Positions 15,930 to 26,600 of a stretch of 64,000 bases of DNA are shown piece after piece. Both the position numbers and the translations under genes were made by a program. The notes under the pieces were generated by a model that saw only the letters and a program-made list of their open reading frames with translations, had not been told where the DNA came from and ran no database searches. The DNA is taken from NCBI RefSeq assembly GCF_002288635.1, contig NZ_NRSW01000001.1, positions 1,072,071 to 1,136,070 of the forward strand, given 5' to 3'. Positions within the stretch are counted from its first letter, which is position 1. Each line of letters opens with the position of its first letter. This DNA comes from Mucilaginibacter sp. MD40. Lineage in GTDB: Bacteria > Bacteroidota > Bacteroidia > Sphingobacteriales > Sphingobacteriaceae.

Positions 15930-18431
15930 ATGATAAAAAAACTAATTACTACTTTTATAGCTTCCTTTTGCATTGCGGCAACATTCGCCCAACAATTGCA
16001 AACCCCCGAACAGTTCCTTGGGTACAAGCTGGGAGAGCACTTTACGCCGCATTACCGCATTGTTGAGTACTTTAAGTATGTGGCATCCGCAGCTAAAAAT
16101 ATTAAACTGCAACAATTTGGTACTACCAATGAAGGCCGCCCGCAAATAGCGGCATTTATCGCGTCGGCAGATAATATTAACCGGCTGGATGAGATAAGGC
16201 ATAATAACCTGCGACTGGCCGGTATAGAAAGTGGAACCGCATCTGCAAACGCACCGGCAATAACTTATTTAAGTTATAATGTTCATGGTAACGAGCCCGC
16301 ATCAAGCGAGGCCGCCATGTGGACACTTTATGACCTGGTTGACCCTAACAACACCAAAGCGCAGGCCGAATTAAAGAACATGGTGGTGATCATTGACCCA
16401 TGTTTAAACCCGGACGGTCGCGAACGATATGTTAATTTCTATAATTCGGTTGTTGGTGCCGCGCCAAACGCCAACTCCACGGCGCGAGAGCACCTGGAGC
16501 CTTGGCCAGGCGGCAGGGTAAACCATTACTACTTTGACCTTAACCGCGATTGGGCATGGCAGGCACAAAAAGAAACGCAGGCCAGGGTAGCCTTATACAA
16601 TCAATGGCTGCCGCAAATACATGTTGATTTTCATGAGCAGGGTTACAATAACCCTTATTATTTTGCCCCAGCCGCCGAGCCTTACCACAAGGACATTACC
16701 CAATGGCAGCGCGATTTCCAGGTGACCATTGGAAAGAACAACGCAAAACATTTTGATGCCAATGGCTGGATGTATTTTACCAAGCAAGAGTTTGATTTAC
16801 TATACCCTTCTTATGGCGATACCTATCCGCTTTACAATGGCTCCATCGGCATGACCTATGAGCAGGGTGGCATAGGCGCGGGCCTGGCCGTGGTTACCGC
16901 CACCGGAGATACGCTTACGCTTGCCCAACGTATAGCGCACCACCATGAAACCAGCATGGCTACCATTGAGGTGGTTGCCGCAAACAGCCAGCGTGTGGTA
17001 AACGAGTTTAAAAAGTTTTATGATATCAGCCGCCAAAACCCGCCCGGGCAGTTTAAAACCTATGTGATAAAGAACGATAACAACGAAAAGGTTGAGCAAT
17101 TGGCCAAACTGCTCAACCGTAACGGCATAAAGTTCGGCTATGGACTAGCTAATAAGTCGGTAACCGGATATAATTATTTTAGCGGCGCGGACGAGCGTTA
17201 TAATGTTGGTACTAATGACCTGGTGGTGAATGCTTATCAACCCAAATCGGTACTGCTTCATGTTTTGCTGGAACCGAAAACTTTTATCCCCGATTCGGCA
17301 ACGTATGATATAACCGCCTGGTCGTTACCTTATGCTTATGGTTTAAAAGCTTATGGTTTAAAGGAATCGTATCAGCCGGCTAATGCCAGCTGGAGCGTGG
17401 TAAAGCCAGCGGCATTGAGTAATACCAAAGCTTACGCGTATGTATCTGCCTGGCAATCTATTGCTGATGTAAGGTTTCTCTCCGCATTGTTAAAACAGGG
17501 CGTTAAGGTGCGGTATTCCCAGGAACCTTTTGAAGCTGGCGGCAAAAAGTTTACGGCAGGATCTTTATTAATTACGCGCGCCGGGAATGACAGGCCCGAC
17601 TTTGACCGGATGATCACGCAGATCGCGGCTGATCTGGGGCATGAGATCACTCCGCTTTCAACCGGGTTTGTGGATAAAGGATCAGATATCGGCTCGTTCG
17701 ATATACGATACATTAAAAAGCCGCGTATGGCATTGGTATCAGGTGATGGCATCAACGCGGAGGCCATGGGCGAGGTTTGGCATTTTATGGAACAGCAGAT
17801 CGGTTACCCGGTTACCCTTATCAGGTACCAGGACCTTAATCGCTTAAAACTTGCGGATTACGATGTGATTATTTTGCCCGATGGCCGCTATAATGACCTG
17901 GCAACGGATAACCTGCAAAAGTGGGTAAGCGACGGCGGTAAACTTATCGCTATGGAAAATGCCGTGGCATCGTTGGTGGATAAAAAAGGGTTTGATATTA
18001 AGGCCAAAGAAGATAAGAAAAGCGATAAGCCGGATGCTAAAGCGAAACCGCAAAAACGTATTTATGCTGATCGCAATCGCGACGCATTACGTTCAAGTAT
18101 CCCGGGTGCCATATTTAAGGTAAATATGGATAACACCCACCCACTGGGCTATGGTTTCCCTAAATATTACTATACCCTAAAACTCAGCGAGGATATTTAT
18201 GAACCGCTTGGCGAAGATGACTGGAGCGTAGGCACCATTGATAATAAAGCTTATGTAGCGGGCTTCGCGGGTTTTCTTACTAAACAGAAATTAACCAGTG
18301 GCATGCTCATGGGCGTGCAGGGCCTTGGCCGGGGCTCGGTAGTTTACCTGGCCGACGATCCGCTGTTCCGCAGTTTCTGGGAAAACGGCAAGCTGTTATT
18401 CAGCAACGCGCTGTTTATGGTCGGGCAGTGA
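15930..18431 (+). CDS. secreted M14 family zinc carboxypeptidase
   Basis: An 833-residue protein with a Sec signal peptide ending at ATFAQ (residue 21). The peptidase M14 domain has zinc ligands His119 and Glu122 (VHGNEPASSE), an Arg/Asn-type substrate block DLNRDWAWQ (about 203-211), a third ligand in DFHEQG (His235), and the downstream catalytic-type Glu in MTYEQGG. The C-terminal third (about 600-690) contains a class I amidotransferase-like segment (LADYDVIILPDGRYN), as in other large Bacteroidota M14 proteins. An internal charged Lys/Asp-rich stretch occurs near 690-710. ATG 15915 is an alternative start. It probably trims peptides in the periplasm or outside. It diverges from recQ with 93 bp between starts. 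Confidence 0.9.
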   Translation: MIKKLITTFIASFCIAATFAQQLQTPEQFLGYKLGEHFTPHYRIVEYFKYVASAAKNIKLQQFGTTNEGRPQIAAFIASADNINRLDEIRHNNLRLAGIESGTASANAPAITYLSYNVHGNEPASSEAAMWTLYDLVDPNNTKAQAELKNMVVIIDPCLNPDGRERYVNFYNSVVGAAPNANSTAREHLEPWPGGRVNHYYFDLNRDWAWQAQKETQARVALYNQWLPQIHVDFHEQGYNNPYYFAPAAEPYHKDITQWQRDFQVTIGKNNAKHFDANGWMYFTKQEFDLLYPSYGDTYPLYNGSIGMTYEQGGIGAGLAVVTATGDTLTLAQRIAHHHETSMATIEVVAANSQRVVNEFKKFYDISRQNPPGQFKTYVIKNDNNEKVEQLAKLLNRNGIKFGYGLANKSVTGYNYFSGADERYNVGTNDLVVNAYQPKSVLLHVLLEPKTFIPDSATYDITAWSLPYAYGLKAYGLKESYQPANASWSVVKPAALSNTKAYAYVSAWQSIADVRFLSALLKQGVKVRYSQEPFEAGGKKFTAGSLLITRAGNDRPDFDRMITQIAADLGHEITPLSTGFVDKGSDIGSFDIRYIKKPRMALVSGDGINAEAMGEVWHFMEQQIGYPVTLIRYQDLNRLKLADYDVIILPDGRYNDLATDNLQKWVSDGGKLIAMENAVASLVDKKGFDIKAKEDKKSDKPDAKAKPQKRIYADRNRDALRSSIPGAIFKVNMDNTHPLGYGFPKYYYTLKLSEDIYEPLGEDDWSVGTIDNKAYVAGFAGFLTKQKLTSGMLMGVQGLGRGSVVYLADDPLFRSFWENGKLLFSNALFMVGQ

Positions 18432-18568
18432 CCCCCCAAGCCCCTGAAGGGGGAGCTTTTGAAAAGCATAACGCCCGTTCATGTTTTTATGAACGGGCGT
18501 TACATTAATGCTTAATATCGAATGGTAAAGAAATAATTCTACTCCCCCTTCAGGGGGCTTGGGGGGTT
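18431..18568. repeat. inverted pair of CCCCCCAAGCCCC(C)TGAAGGGGG repeats
   Basis: The left copy (about 18432-18454) and the right copy (about 18541-18567) are inverted: each reads CCCCCCAAGCCCC, then TGAAGGGGGAG on its own strand, with one C indel between them. They overlap or abut the stop codons of the convergent genes and bracket a perfect terminator hairpin. From memory, the same G/C-run element is dispersed in Bacteroidota genomes. Confidence 0.75.
18469..18502. terminator. bidirectional terminator between M14 and barrel genes
   Basis: A perfect 14-bp stem, TAACGCCCGTTCAT (18469-18482) with its complement (18489-18502), and loop GTTTTT. It lies midway between convergent genes, inside the larger inverted repeat. 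Confidence 0.8.
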
Positions 18569-21032
18569 AATTCCCGCTTTTCACACGGCCTTTTTCATCG
18601 TCGGCGCCGCTTTGGTGCTGGCGAATTTTGATCTTGCTGTTACCGAAATTATAGGTAAGCGTTAAACGCGCCAAACGTGTCTCGTTTTTCTGGCGAACAT
18701 CCAGGTTTACGTTCTGGTAATGGCTGCTCACGTTGTTACGGCGGGTATCAAAAATATCGCTCACGCTGAATTTAATGTTCAGTTTTTTCTGGGCAAAAGA
18801 GCGGCTCACACCGGCATCAACAGAATACTGCGGTTTAATATCAAACAAACCATATCTTAAAGAAGACTGGTAATTGCCCGATACCTCTGCCTTAAGGCCT
18901 GCAAACAGAAAGTTTTGCGTTAAGCGTGCCTGATAAGCAAACTTGCCCGCGTTTAATTGCCCGCCTAATAACGAGTCTGATTTAAACTTTTGGTAGAAAG
19001 CCGTAGCGTTTATGTTACCTGTCCACCATTTGGTAATAGTGAAGGGGCTGTTGATGTTGGCGTTGTAAGAATCCTGCGAGTTTAAATTCAGGTTGGTTTG
19101 GTAGGTGGCCTTAGTAATAGTGTCAGTAAGCACAACCTGTGTGTTTACATCTGTTGTATGGCTGTATCCTAATGTTAAGTTTATTGTTTTATTATAGGTA
19201 TAGCTTAACTCAAACGAGTTGGTATACTGCGGCCTCAGGAATGGGTTACCTTGTTCGTAAGTATACTGGTCAAGGTAAAACCTGAAAGGGTTGAGGTTAT
19301 CATAATTTGGCCTGTCTATACGGCGGCTGTAGCTAAAACCGATCTCGTTTTTATCTGATAGGGTGTGGTTAATAAATAAGCTCGGGAACAGGTTGAGGTA
19401 ATTACGCTTAACCACCTGGTTGTAAGTGACCAGGTTGCCGGTTGATGAGGTATTCTCGGCCCTTAAACCTAATTGTACCGATGTTTTGGCGAAAGTTTTA
19501 CCCAAATTAACGTAACCTGCGGCAATCCGCTCATCGTAAATGAAGCGATTGGTGCGGGTGGGGTCGTTAACAAACTGGTGATTATTAACTGTACCGGTAC
19601 TATCCACCTGTGCTTGCAGATCATTATCTGTTTTTACAGAGCTGAATTTTGCACCGGCCTCAAACTTAAGTGTTTTGCTCAGCGGCAAGGTATAGTCAAC
19701 TTTTTGCGTCCATATGGTTATGGTAGAAGGTGTCTGGTTGGCTATAAATAAAGGGCGCCTCTGTGTAGTACCATCCGGGCGGAAAAAGTAAGTATCATAT
19801 ATCGCATCAGAGTTATTGCGATATTTAGAGTAGTCAGCATCCACGCTTATTTCCTGCCCAAGCGTATCTATCTGGTATTTATCGTTAAGGTTTGCTGAGA
19901 AGCTGCGATAGGTTTGCTTCATGTCAGCAATAGTGGTTTGGTAAGAGTCGGCGGCGGCAGGTGTTACACCCAGTCGGGTAATGCCTGTATTGTCATTATA
20001 CTCATTAGTATAATCGCCATTGATCACAAAGCCCAGTGTGTTCTTTTTTGATGTAGCATAGTCGGCCCCGAAGCGATAATTATTATAGTGGATATGATTA
20101 AGCATATTGGTTTGCTGCTTAAAGTAGGTGCTTTTAGAAGCGCTATCCACACGGCGATCAATTTGAATCATATTCTCGCGGTTAATATCTCCGCGAGTAA
20201 GCGTAGCAAATACATTAAGATTGCCGTTTTTATGGTTAAGCGTAAGGCTGGTGTTGTCGCGGAAGTTTTTGCCATAAGCTCCGTTTACGGTTAAGCTGCC
20301 ATTGGTCCCTATCATCTTATTTTTTTTAAGCTTGATATTGATGATACCCGAGTTGCCTGCCGCGTCATATTTGGATGATGGGTTGGTAATGAGTTCTATA
20401 GATTGGATGTTAGAGCCATCGGTAGAGCGTAGGTAAGTAGTTAATTGCTGTGCCGACATGTAAGTAAGCTTGTCGTTTATCATCACGGTTACACCCTGTT
20501 TACCTTTAAGGCTGATGTTGTCGTCTTTATCAATGGTAACACCAGGGGCGCGTTCCAATATTTCCAGGGCGTTGTTGCCTGCGGCCAATACACTGTTTTC
20601 CACGTTCATCACGGTGCGGTCGAGTTTGCGCTCGATAAGCGGTTTACTGGCTACTATATTAACACCCTGTAAACTGCGGCTTGCCGATGTCATGTTAAGC
20701 ACAGGCGCGGTAACAGAAGTTTGTCCGTTGACAACATCAAATGCCGCAGTAAATGCCGGCTGGTAGCCAACGCTTGTACCTTTAATAATATATTTTCCTT
20801 CGGTTATCTTATCAAAAATGTATCGGCCTGCATCGTTGGTTAAAGTGCCTTTTACAACGGTGGAGTCTTTTGCTCTCAATAAGGTTACAGTTGCATAATC
20901 AACCGGTTTGGTTTGGTCGTTAACAAAGGTACCGGTTATAGTGGCACGTGGTGGTGAGGTGGTTTGTGCATTTAAGCGCCCGCCGGCAAAAGCCAGGGCA
21001 GCCATCAGTAATATGCTGGTTAATTGTTTCAT
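18567..21032 (-). CDS. outer-membrane beta-barrel (TonB-dependent receptor-like) protein
   Basis: An 821-residue outer-membrane protein. A signal peptide ends at LNAQ (about 23). A carboxypeptidase-regulatory-like beta-sandwich follows (about 30-115, ITGTFVNDQTKPVDYATVTLL), then a plug-type region (VMNVENSVLAAGNNALEILERAPGVTID and SIELITNPSSKYDAAGNSGIINIKLKK, about 140-250), then a long 'OMP_b-brl_3' type barrel (about 370-800) rich in paired aromatics and ending near YNFG. The last about 20 residues (KIKIRQHQSGADDEKGRVKSGN) are a charged tail. The substrate is unknown. These differ from SusC in having no SusD partner. Confidence 0.9.
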   Translation of the reverse strand: MKQLTSILLMAALAFAGGRLNAQTTSPPRATITGTFVNDQTKPVDYATVTLLRAKDSTVVKGTLTNDAGRYIFDKITEGKYIIKGTSVGYQPAFTAAFDVVNGQTSVTAPVLNMTSASRSLQGVNIVASKPLIERKLDRTVMNVENSVLAAGNNALEILERAPGVTIDKDDNISLKGKQGVTVMINDKLTYMSAQQLTTYLRSTDGSNIQSIELITNPSSKYDAAGNSGIINIKLKKNKMIGTNGSLTVNGAYGKNFRDNTSLTLNHKNGNLNVFATLTRGDINRENMIQIDRRVDSASKSTYFKQQTNMLNHIHYNNYRFGADYATSKKNTLGFVINGDYTNEYNDNTGITRLGVTPAAADSYQTTIADMKQTYRSFSANLNDKYQIDTLGQEISVDADYSKYRNNSDAIYDTYFFRPDGTTQRRPLFIANQTPSTITIWTQKVDYTLPLSKTLKFEAGAKFSSVKTDNDLQAQVDSTGTVNNHQFVNDPTRTNRFIYDERIAAGYVNLGKTFAKTSVQLGLRAENTSSTGNLVTYNQVVKRNYLNLFPSLFINHTLSDKNEIGFSYSRRIDRPNYDNLNPFRFYLDQYTYEQGNPFLRPQYTNSFELSYTYNKTINLTLGYSHTTDVNTQVVLTDTITKATYQTNLNLNSQDSYNANINSPFTITKWWTGNINATAFYQKFKSDSLLGGQLNAGKFAYQARLTQNFLFAGLKAEVSGNYQSSLRYGLFDIKPQYSVDAGVSRSFAQKKLNIKFSVSDIFDTRRNNVSSHYQNVNLDVRQKNETRLARLTLTYNFGNSKIKIRQHQSGADDEKGRVKSGN

Positions 21033-21249
21033 GGTTTAAAAGTTTGGGCAATACAAATCCACGGGACGCTGGCCCCCGATTTTTTTTGCCGGTAAAAAAT
21101 TAGTGTTTGCGGTTACCCGCTTAGGTTAGATGTAGTTTAAGCTTTGTAGTTGTTTCCCATATGTTAGATACCCTCGTCGTGTTCGTCCCGGCTTGCCGGA
21201 TGTTCTGTTAATAAGATGCAGGTATGGGGGTAAAGGTTACAAGAAAAGT

Positions 21250-21453
21250 TTAAAATTTTAATGCAGGGGCAATAAATTCAATGATCTGGGCTGGGCTAAA
21301 ATATGTCGGGGCCGTGGCGGCAGGTGCCGGAGCGGCAGATGCCGGAGCCTTTATTATGGCAGGGCTTTTTACAGTGCCGCTAAGGTGAATACAAAAGGGT
21401 AATATAAGCCCGCTGAAAACCAGCAGGCTTATATATTTTATTAATGCGTTCAT
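21250..21453 (-). CDS. small Ala/Pro-rich membrane-anchored or secreted protein, unknown
   Basis: A 67-residue protein with a hydrophobic N-terminus (ISLLVFSGLILPFCIHL, about 8-24) then an Ala/Pro/Thr-rich linker and a short aliphatic end (IIEFIAPALKF). Its ATG overlaps the TGA of the PspC gene (ATGA, 21450-21453), strong support for translational coupling and so for reality despite its size. It may be an exported accessory to the PspC protein. No family recognised. Confidence 0.6.
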   Translation of the reverse strand: MNALIKYISLLVFSGLILPFCIHLSGTVKSPAIIKAPASAAPAPAATAPTYFSPAQIIEFIAPALKF

Positions 21454-23102
21454 TTTTTAGTGGTATCAGTTTTAAGGCTGTCTGTTTTTAGCTTAGAGGG
21501 CGTTGTTACCAGCGTATCAATTTTGCACTGCAGGCCGTTATCCGTCATAATAAAATTGGCGAACGGGGCATTCTCCTGTTTGTTATCGCTTTTACAATTA
21601 TAAACGCTGATGCCGTTTAACATGCCGTCCATATTGTCGTCAATAACCAGCTTGCTGTTCATCGGTATTTTCAGCGTGAGATATACCCTTTGATTGCGCC
21701 AAGGATGATCGGCGTCTTTCTGGAAGCGGCGATTAAATTTTAAAAGGTTACCGGTTTGCTCAAAGTGATAGGTGGTGCCGCGCGCGTTATCCAGGGCATC
21801 CTCGTAATCGGCACCGCGTGAGCTGAACGACTCGATGAGCACAGGCTGGGCAACATCGCTGCGCTCTACATTAATAGATACTTCAGCATCTGGCATCTCA
21901 AAATTTTCTTCATTATCATCGAGTATGATGCCGCCCTTAAAGTTTTTGATGTTATAACGAGCGCTGTCTTCGGCGGTCAGGAATTTAATATCGTTACGGG
22001 TTAAATGATAGGTACTGTCTTTTGATGGCGTAATGTTGATGGTACGGCTGTAACTGGCGCCTGACCTGAACTGGCTGCTCAATTTTACCGCATAAAATAT
22101 AACCACACATAACGATACGACCCAGCATAATAGCAAGGCCGAGCCCACTGTACGGCCTATGTTCTTTGTGTTGAACACGTAGCTAAGTATGGCAAAAATA
22201 ATGGCCAGGAGTGGGATAATTGCCAACAATACGGCCGATATCAGGAAAATGTTGTTAAAGGCGCTGCTGGTCATGCTGAAAGGGAAAAGATGATAAATGG
22301 TAGGATGGCCGGTAGCCAGTGCCACTATTACCGTTCCAACAATAGCGATGATGCCACCAAAGCAGGATAATAATACGAGTATGGCAATCAGTTTAAAGAT
22401 GAGTTTACCGGTGGTACCTAAAAAGTTGGCGAAATGGCTAAAGAAATCGCCGGCGAAATCGCGGGTTTTGTAGATGAAGGGGCGGGCTTCGTTGCTGAAG
22501 CTGGAAAGATTGTTTCGCAAGCCGCTCATTTCCTCTTCAAAATTAGTTTTAAAGCCTTGCAGGTCCAGGCGCTGGCCTTTCATAGCCATACGGTCGGCCC
22601 GGGTAACCGCTTTGGGTACCACTATCCATAATATAATATAAAGGATAAGGCCGGTACCGCCAAAGGCAACCATTATGGCAAATAGTAAGCGCACCCATAC
22701 GGCGTTAAAATCAAAGTAGTTGGCTATGCCCGAGCAAACGCCGGCTACAAGATGGTCATCCGGGTCGCGGAAAAGGCGGCGGGGCTCGCTGCCGCTGTTA
22801 AAGGCCTGTTGGCCAGCAGGGCCTGCGTTGTCTTCAACGGTTTCAAAGTCTTTAACCGAGCCCATTTGCTCAAGAACGGAATTAACATCTTGCTCCACAA
22901 TTACCTGTTTGCCTTCTTTGAGTAATATCTCATTAAACATTTCGGCAATGCGGTTTTCAATGTCGGTAGTGATTTCAAGGCTGTCGGCCGATCCCATGAA
23001 GTGGCGCTGCACTTCGGTCATGTAGTTTTTAAGGATCTCGTACGCGGTTTCCTCTATATGGAAAACGATGCCGTTTATATTGATGATAATAGTTTTATTC
23101 AT
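21450..23102 (-). CDS. PspC domain membrane protein
   Basis: A 550-residue protein. The N-terminal cytoplasmic segment (MNKTIIININGIVFHIEETAYEIL, 1-100) is typical of Bacteroidota PspC fusions. A PspC domain follows at about 107-172 (RRLFRDPDDHLVAGVCSGIANYFDFNAVWVRLLF, then a hydrophobic helix and WIVVPKA). Three or four more transmembrane segments span about 230-345. The C-terminal half (from about 360) is a beta-rich domain, probably periplasmic (LNDN/LDDNEENF, TLKIPMNSKLVIDDNM). By analogy with phage-shock PspC it may sense or protect membrane state. It lies between PadR, its likely regulator (18 bp upstream), and the coupled small protein. Confidence 0.9.
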   Translation of the reverse strand: MNKTIIININGIVFHIEETAYEILKNYMTEVQRHFMGSADSLEITTDIENRIAEMFNEILLKEGKQVIVEQDVNSVLEQMGSVKDFETVEDNAGPAGQQAFNSGSEPRRLFRDPDDHLVAGVCSGIANYFDFNAVWVRLLFAIMVAFGGTGLILYIILWIVVPKAVTRADRMAMKGQRLDLQGFKTNFEEEMSGLRNNLSSFSNEARPFIYKTRDFAGDFFSHFANFLGTTGKLIFKLIAILVLLSCFGGIIAIVGTVIVALATGHPTIYHLFPFSMTSSAFNNIFLISAVLLAIIPLLAIIFAILSYVFNTKNIGRTVGSALLLCWVVSLCVVIFYAVKLSSQFRSGASYSRTINITPSKDSTYHLTRNDIKFLTAEDSARYNIKNFKGGIILDDNEENFEMPDAEVSINVERSDVAQPVLIESFSSRGADYEDALDNARGTTYHFEQTGNLLKFNRRFQKDADHPWRNQRVYLTLKIPMNSKLVIDDNMDGMLNGISVYNCKSDNKQENAPFANFIMTDNGLQCKIDTLVTTPSKLKTDSLKTDTTKK

Positions 23103-23120
23103 GATGATAGTGATGTGAGA

Positions 23121-23468
23121 TTATTGGTTATTGGTGTTATTGCGGTTGCCTATGGATGTTTGCACGGCAAAGGCAAGTTCCTGCCAGGTGCTGTCGAGCT
23201 GTTCAAGCACTTTTCGACCTTCGTCAGAAAGTACATAATACTTGCGTGGCGGCCCGGATGTAGACTCTACCCAGTTGTAGGCAAGCAGTCCATTATTCTT
23301 CAGTCGGGTAAGCAGGGGGTAAAGCGTTCCCTCTACTACCAGTAGCCGGGCTTTCTTTAATTCAGCAATAATATCTGACGCATATATCTCACCCTTAGCT
23401 ATAATAGAAAGGATGCAATACTCCAGTATGCCCTTCCTCATTTGGGTTTGTGTGTTTTCAACAATCAT
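23121..23468 (-). CDS. PadR family transcriptional regulator
   Basis: A 115-residue winged-helix regulator with all family features: QMRKGILEYCILSIIAKGEIYASDIIAELKKA (9-40), LVVEGTLYPLLTRLKNNGLLAYNW (wing region), SGPPRKYYVLSDEGRKVLEQL. The open frame reaches 23504; ATG 23468 is chosen because the MIVENTQ... start is the conserved one. It heads the PadR-PspC-small protein operon. A 7-bp-arm palindrome of the PadR type (ATGT...ACAT) lies over the promoter, suggesting autorepression. Confidence 0.92.
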   Translation of the reverse strand: MIVENTQTQMRKGILEYCILSIIAKGEIYASDIIAELKKARLLVVEGTLYPLLTRLKNNGLLAYNWVESTSGPPRKYYVLSDEGRKVLEQLDSTWQELAFAVQTSIGNRNNTNNQ

Positions 23469-23472
23469 AATA

Positions 23473-23509
23473 CAAAGATATATGCTTTGGAATGTATTAT
23501 GCAATACAT
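23473..23509 (-). promoter_or_regulatory. PadR operon promoter (TATCTTTG) overlapped by ATGTATT-N4-AATACAT palindrome
   Basis: Minus-strand TATCTTTG (23473-23480) matches TAnnTTTG. A TTG lies 21 bases upstream of it, at the expected -33 place, within the inverted repeat ATGTATT (23492-23498) / AATACAT (23503-23509). PadR proteins are known to bind ATGT-spacer-ACAT operators, so binding here would block RNA polymerase. The predicted transcript start would be at or beside the PadR ATG, implying a leaderless or very short leader. Confidence 0.5.
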
Positions 23510-23643
23510 AGTACTAAATATTTTTACTTTTTTTAAAATTTTTATGAAAAAGCTTCTTTTTTCACTTTTTAATTTGATTTATTGATAACTGAACATTACT
23601 TTTATGATTAATTAACTATTAACTGATCTTATTATTAACAAAC

Positions 23644-26600
23644 ATGAAAAAACTTCTACTAGTAAGTTTGTGTTTCCTGTCGTTGTTTGTAACGCAGGTT
23701 TATGCACAAAATCGTACGATTACCGGTACAGTAGTAGCGAAGGATGACGGTCTTCCGATTCCAGGTGTTACTGTGAAGGTTAAAGGTACCACAATTGGTA
23801 CTCAGACCTCTCCGTCCGGAAAGTATTCATTAAGTGTTCCGGCCAATTCCACTCTCGTGGTTTCATTTATTGGCTACAATGCACAGGAAATTAAAGTAGG
23901 CGGCAGTAGCGTGGTGAATGTTACGCTTGAGCCTTCTGTAAACCAGATAGGCGAGGTGTTGGTTACCGGCGCGCTGGGTATTAAAAAGGCAAAAAGGGAA
24001 ACAGCCTTTGCCACTACCAACGTAAGTGGAAAGGATATTAACCAAACTAACGTAACCAACTTTGCAAACGGTTTAACTGCTAAGGTTGCGGGTTTGGCTA
24101 TCCAAACTGTTGATAACAGTATTGACCCTAACGTAACTATCAAACTGCGTGGTAACCGTTCAATTGCGGGTAACAACAATGCGTTGATCGTTATTGACGG
24201 TATTCCTGCTCCTTACGGTGCTATTAACTCTATTAACCCTGATGACATTGCTGAAACCCAAATACTGAAAGGTGCCGGTGCGGCAGCTATCTACGGTTCT
24301 GAGGCATCAAACGGTGCGGTATTGATTACCACCAAAAGAGGTGCAAGCAACGGTAAACCCGTTATTAGCTACAACAACTCTTTCCAGCTTCAGCAGGTAG
24401 GTTTCTTCCCTAAATTCCAGAATACTTATGGTATGTATGGTGGTGAGGGCGATCCATACATCGATCCTCTAACCGGCGGCGCTTTGTATGTGCCTTACGA
24501 GAACCAGTTGTACGGACCAGCTTATGACCCAACAGGTAACACCAAAGTACAGGTAGGTTACCCTGCGGGTAGCGCTACCGGCCCAACCCTGGTTGTTCCT
24601 TACAAAGCACTTAAGAAAAACCCTATCGAATCATTCTTCAATACAGGTATTGTTGAGCAGAACGAGGTTTCGGTGCAGCAGGGAGATGCCAACAACTCTT
24701 TTTACCTTTCTGCACAGAACGTATACTCTAAAGGCGTAGTTCCGAATGATAAGAACCTGCGTACCAGCGTAAGTTCACGCGGTGCAAGAACTTTGGGTAT
24801 GTTTAAAGCCGATTACTCTGTAAGCTATACTAAAACTGATGTTAGTACTTATGGTACAGGTTATAACGGATCAATACTGTATACAAACTTAATGCAGTGG
24901 CCTGCGTTCCTTGATATTAAACAGTTCAGGAACTCAAATAGCGGTACTTTCTCAAATCCGAGCGACTTTTACGACGCTTACGCGATCAATCCTTATTGGA
25001 TTGTGGATAACTCAAGATACAATACTTCAAGAGATGTATTCTTGTCAAATCTGAAGTTAAGTTTAACGCCAACCAAGTGGATGGATCTGGCTTATCACGT
25101 GTCATACAATTTTGGTATCAACCAGCGTCGTTTTACCCGTAAACAGGTTACTTTTACACCTTACGGCGTAAGTGACCCTTACGGAGCGAGCAGTGTACAG
25201 GCCTCATTTAAAAATACTTTATTAGCTCCTGGTCAGGTAGAGGACGTTTATCAGTTTGGTGACGGCACCTTAAACGGATATCCGGGTGGTTATGCAAGGT
25301 TACAGGGCGATGCGACTGTTAACTTGCACCACACCTTCTTCAATGATTTTAAAACAAGCTTATTATTAGGTAATACCGTATGGCAGCAACGTTATAAAAC
25401 TCAAACAACCTCAAGCAACAGCTTGTTAGTACCTGATGTTTATAACGTAGCGTTTATTGGTGGTATACCTACAGCAAGCGAGTCTGAATCAAAAATCCGC
25501 CAGATCGCATTCTTTGCTGACCTGAACATCGGTTACAAAAACTACGCGTTTTTTGAAGGTACTTTAAGAAATGACCGCGACTCAAGGCTGCCATCTAAAA
25601 ATCGTTCTTTCTACTACCCATCTGGTAAACTTTCATTTGTACCAACAGACGCGTTCTCATTCATGAAAGACAACAAGGTGTTGAATTACTTGAAACTTTA
25701 CGGATCATTAAGCCGTGTAGGTAATATCTCTATCGGGTCTTACCAAATCAATAACATCTACGGTGTTACCTCTGGTTTCCCTTACGGTTCTTTAGGAGGC
25801 TTATCTGCTGGTACCACTAACTATAGTCCGGATTTGAAACCTGAGCAGATCACTGAAATTGAAACAGGTTTTGAAGCGGCGTTATTCAACAGCCGTTTAA
25901 ATGTAAACGCTACTTACTATAAACAAAATAGTAAAAACCAAACCCTTAGGGTTCAAACATCCGCGGCTACCGGTTATAACTTTTCATTACTTAACGTAGG
26001 TGAGGTACAATCATCAGGTTTTGAGTTCGAGGCAAACGGCGACATTTTAACTAAAGCCGCCAACAACTTTGGCTGGAGATTGGGTGGTAACTTCTCTATC
26101 AACGATTCAAAAGTTATCTCTCTGATCCCTGGTGTAAATACTTTTGACGTACTTACTTTTGGTACTGCTTCTGTATCTGCAAAAGTTGGCCAGCCATTCC
26201 CGTTATTGAGAGGTACCGATCTTAACCGTGACCCACAAGGACGTGTGATTGTAGATGCCAAAACAGGCTTACCATCTACAAACCAGGCTCCTATTGATTT
26301 CGGCAGAACAACACCTAAATATATCTTAGGCGTAACCTCTGCATGGAGTTACAAATTTGTGACCTTAAACGCGGTTGCTGAATACAGAGGTGGTTACGTG
26401 ATCTATAACCAGGTAGGTAGCACCATGAACTTCGGTGGTTCATCATATGTATCCGCTTCTGCCGGTCGTTCACGTTTTATCTTCCCTAATTCAGTTATTA
26501 ACACTGGTACTGCTGCCAACCCTGTGTATACGCCAAACACTTCAGTATCAATACAGGATGGTAACTACGGTTTCTGGCAGAGCTCACCGTACAACACCGC

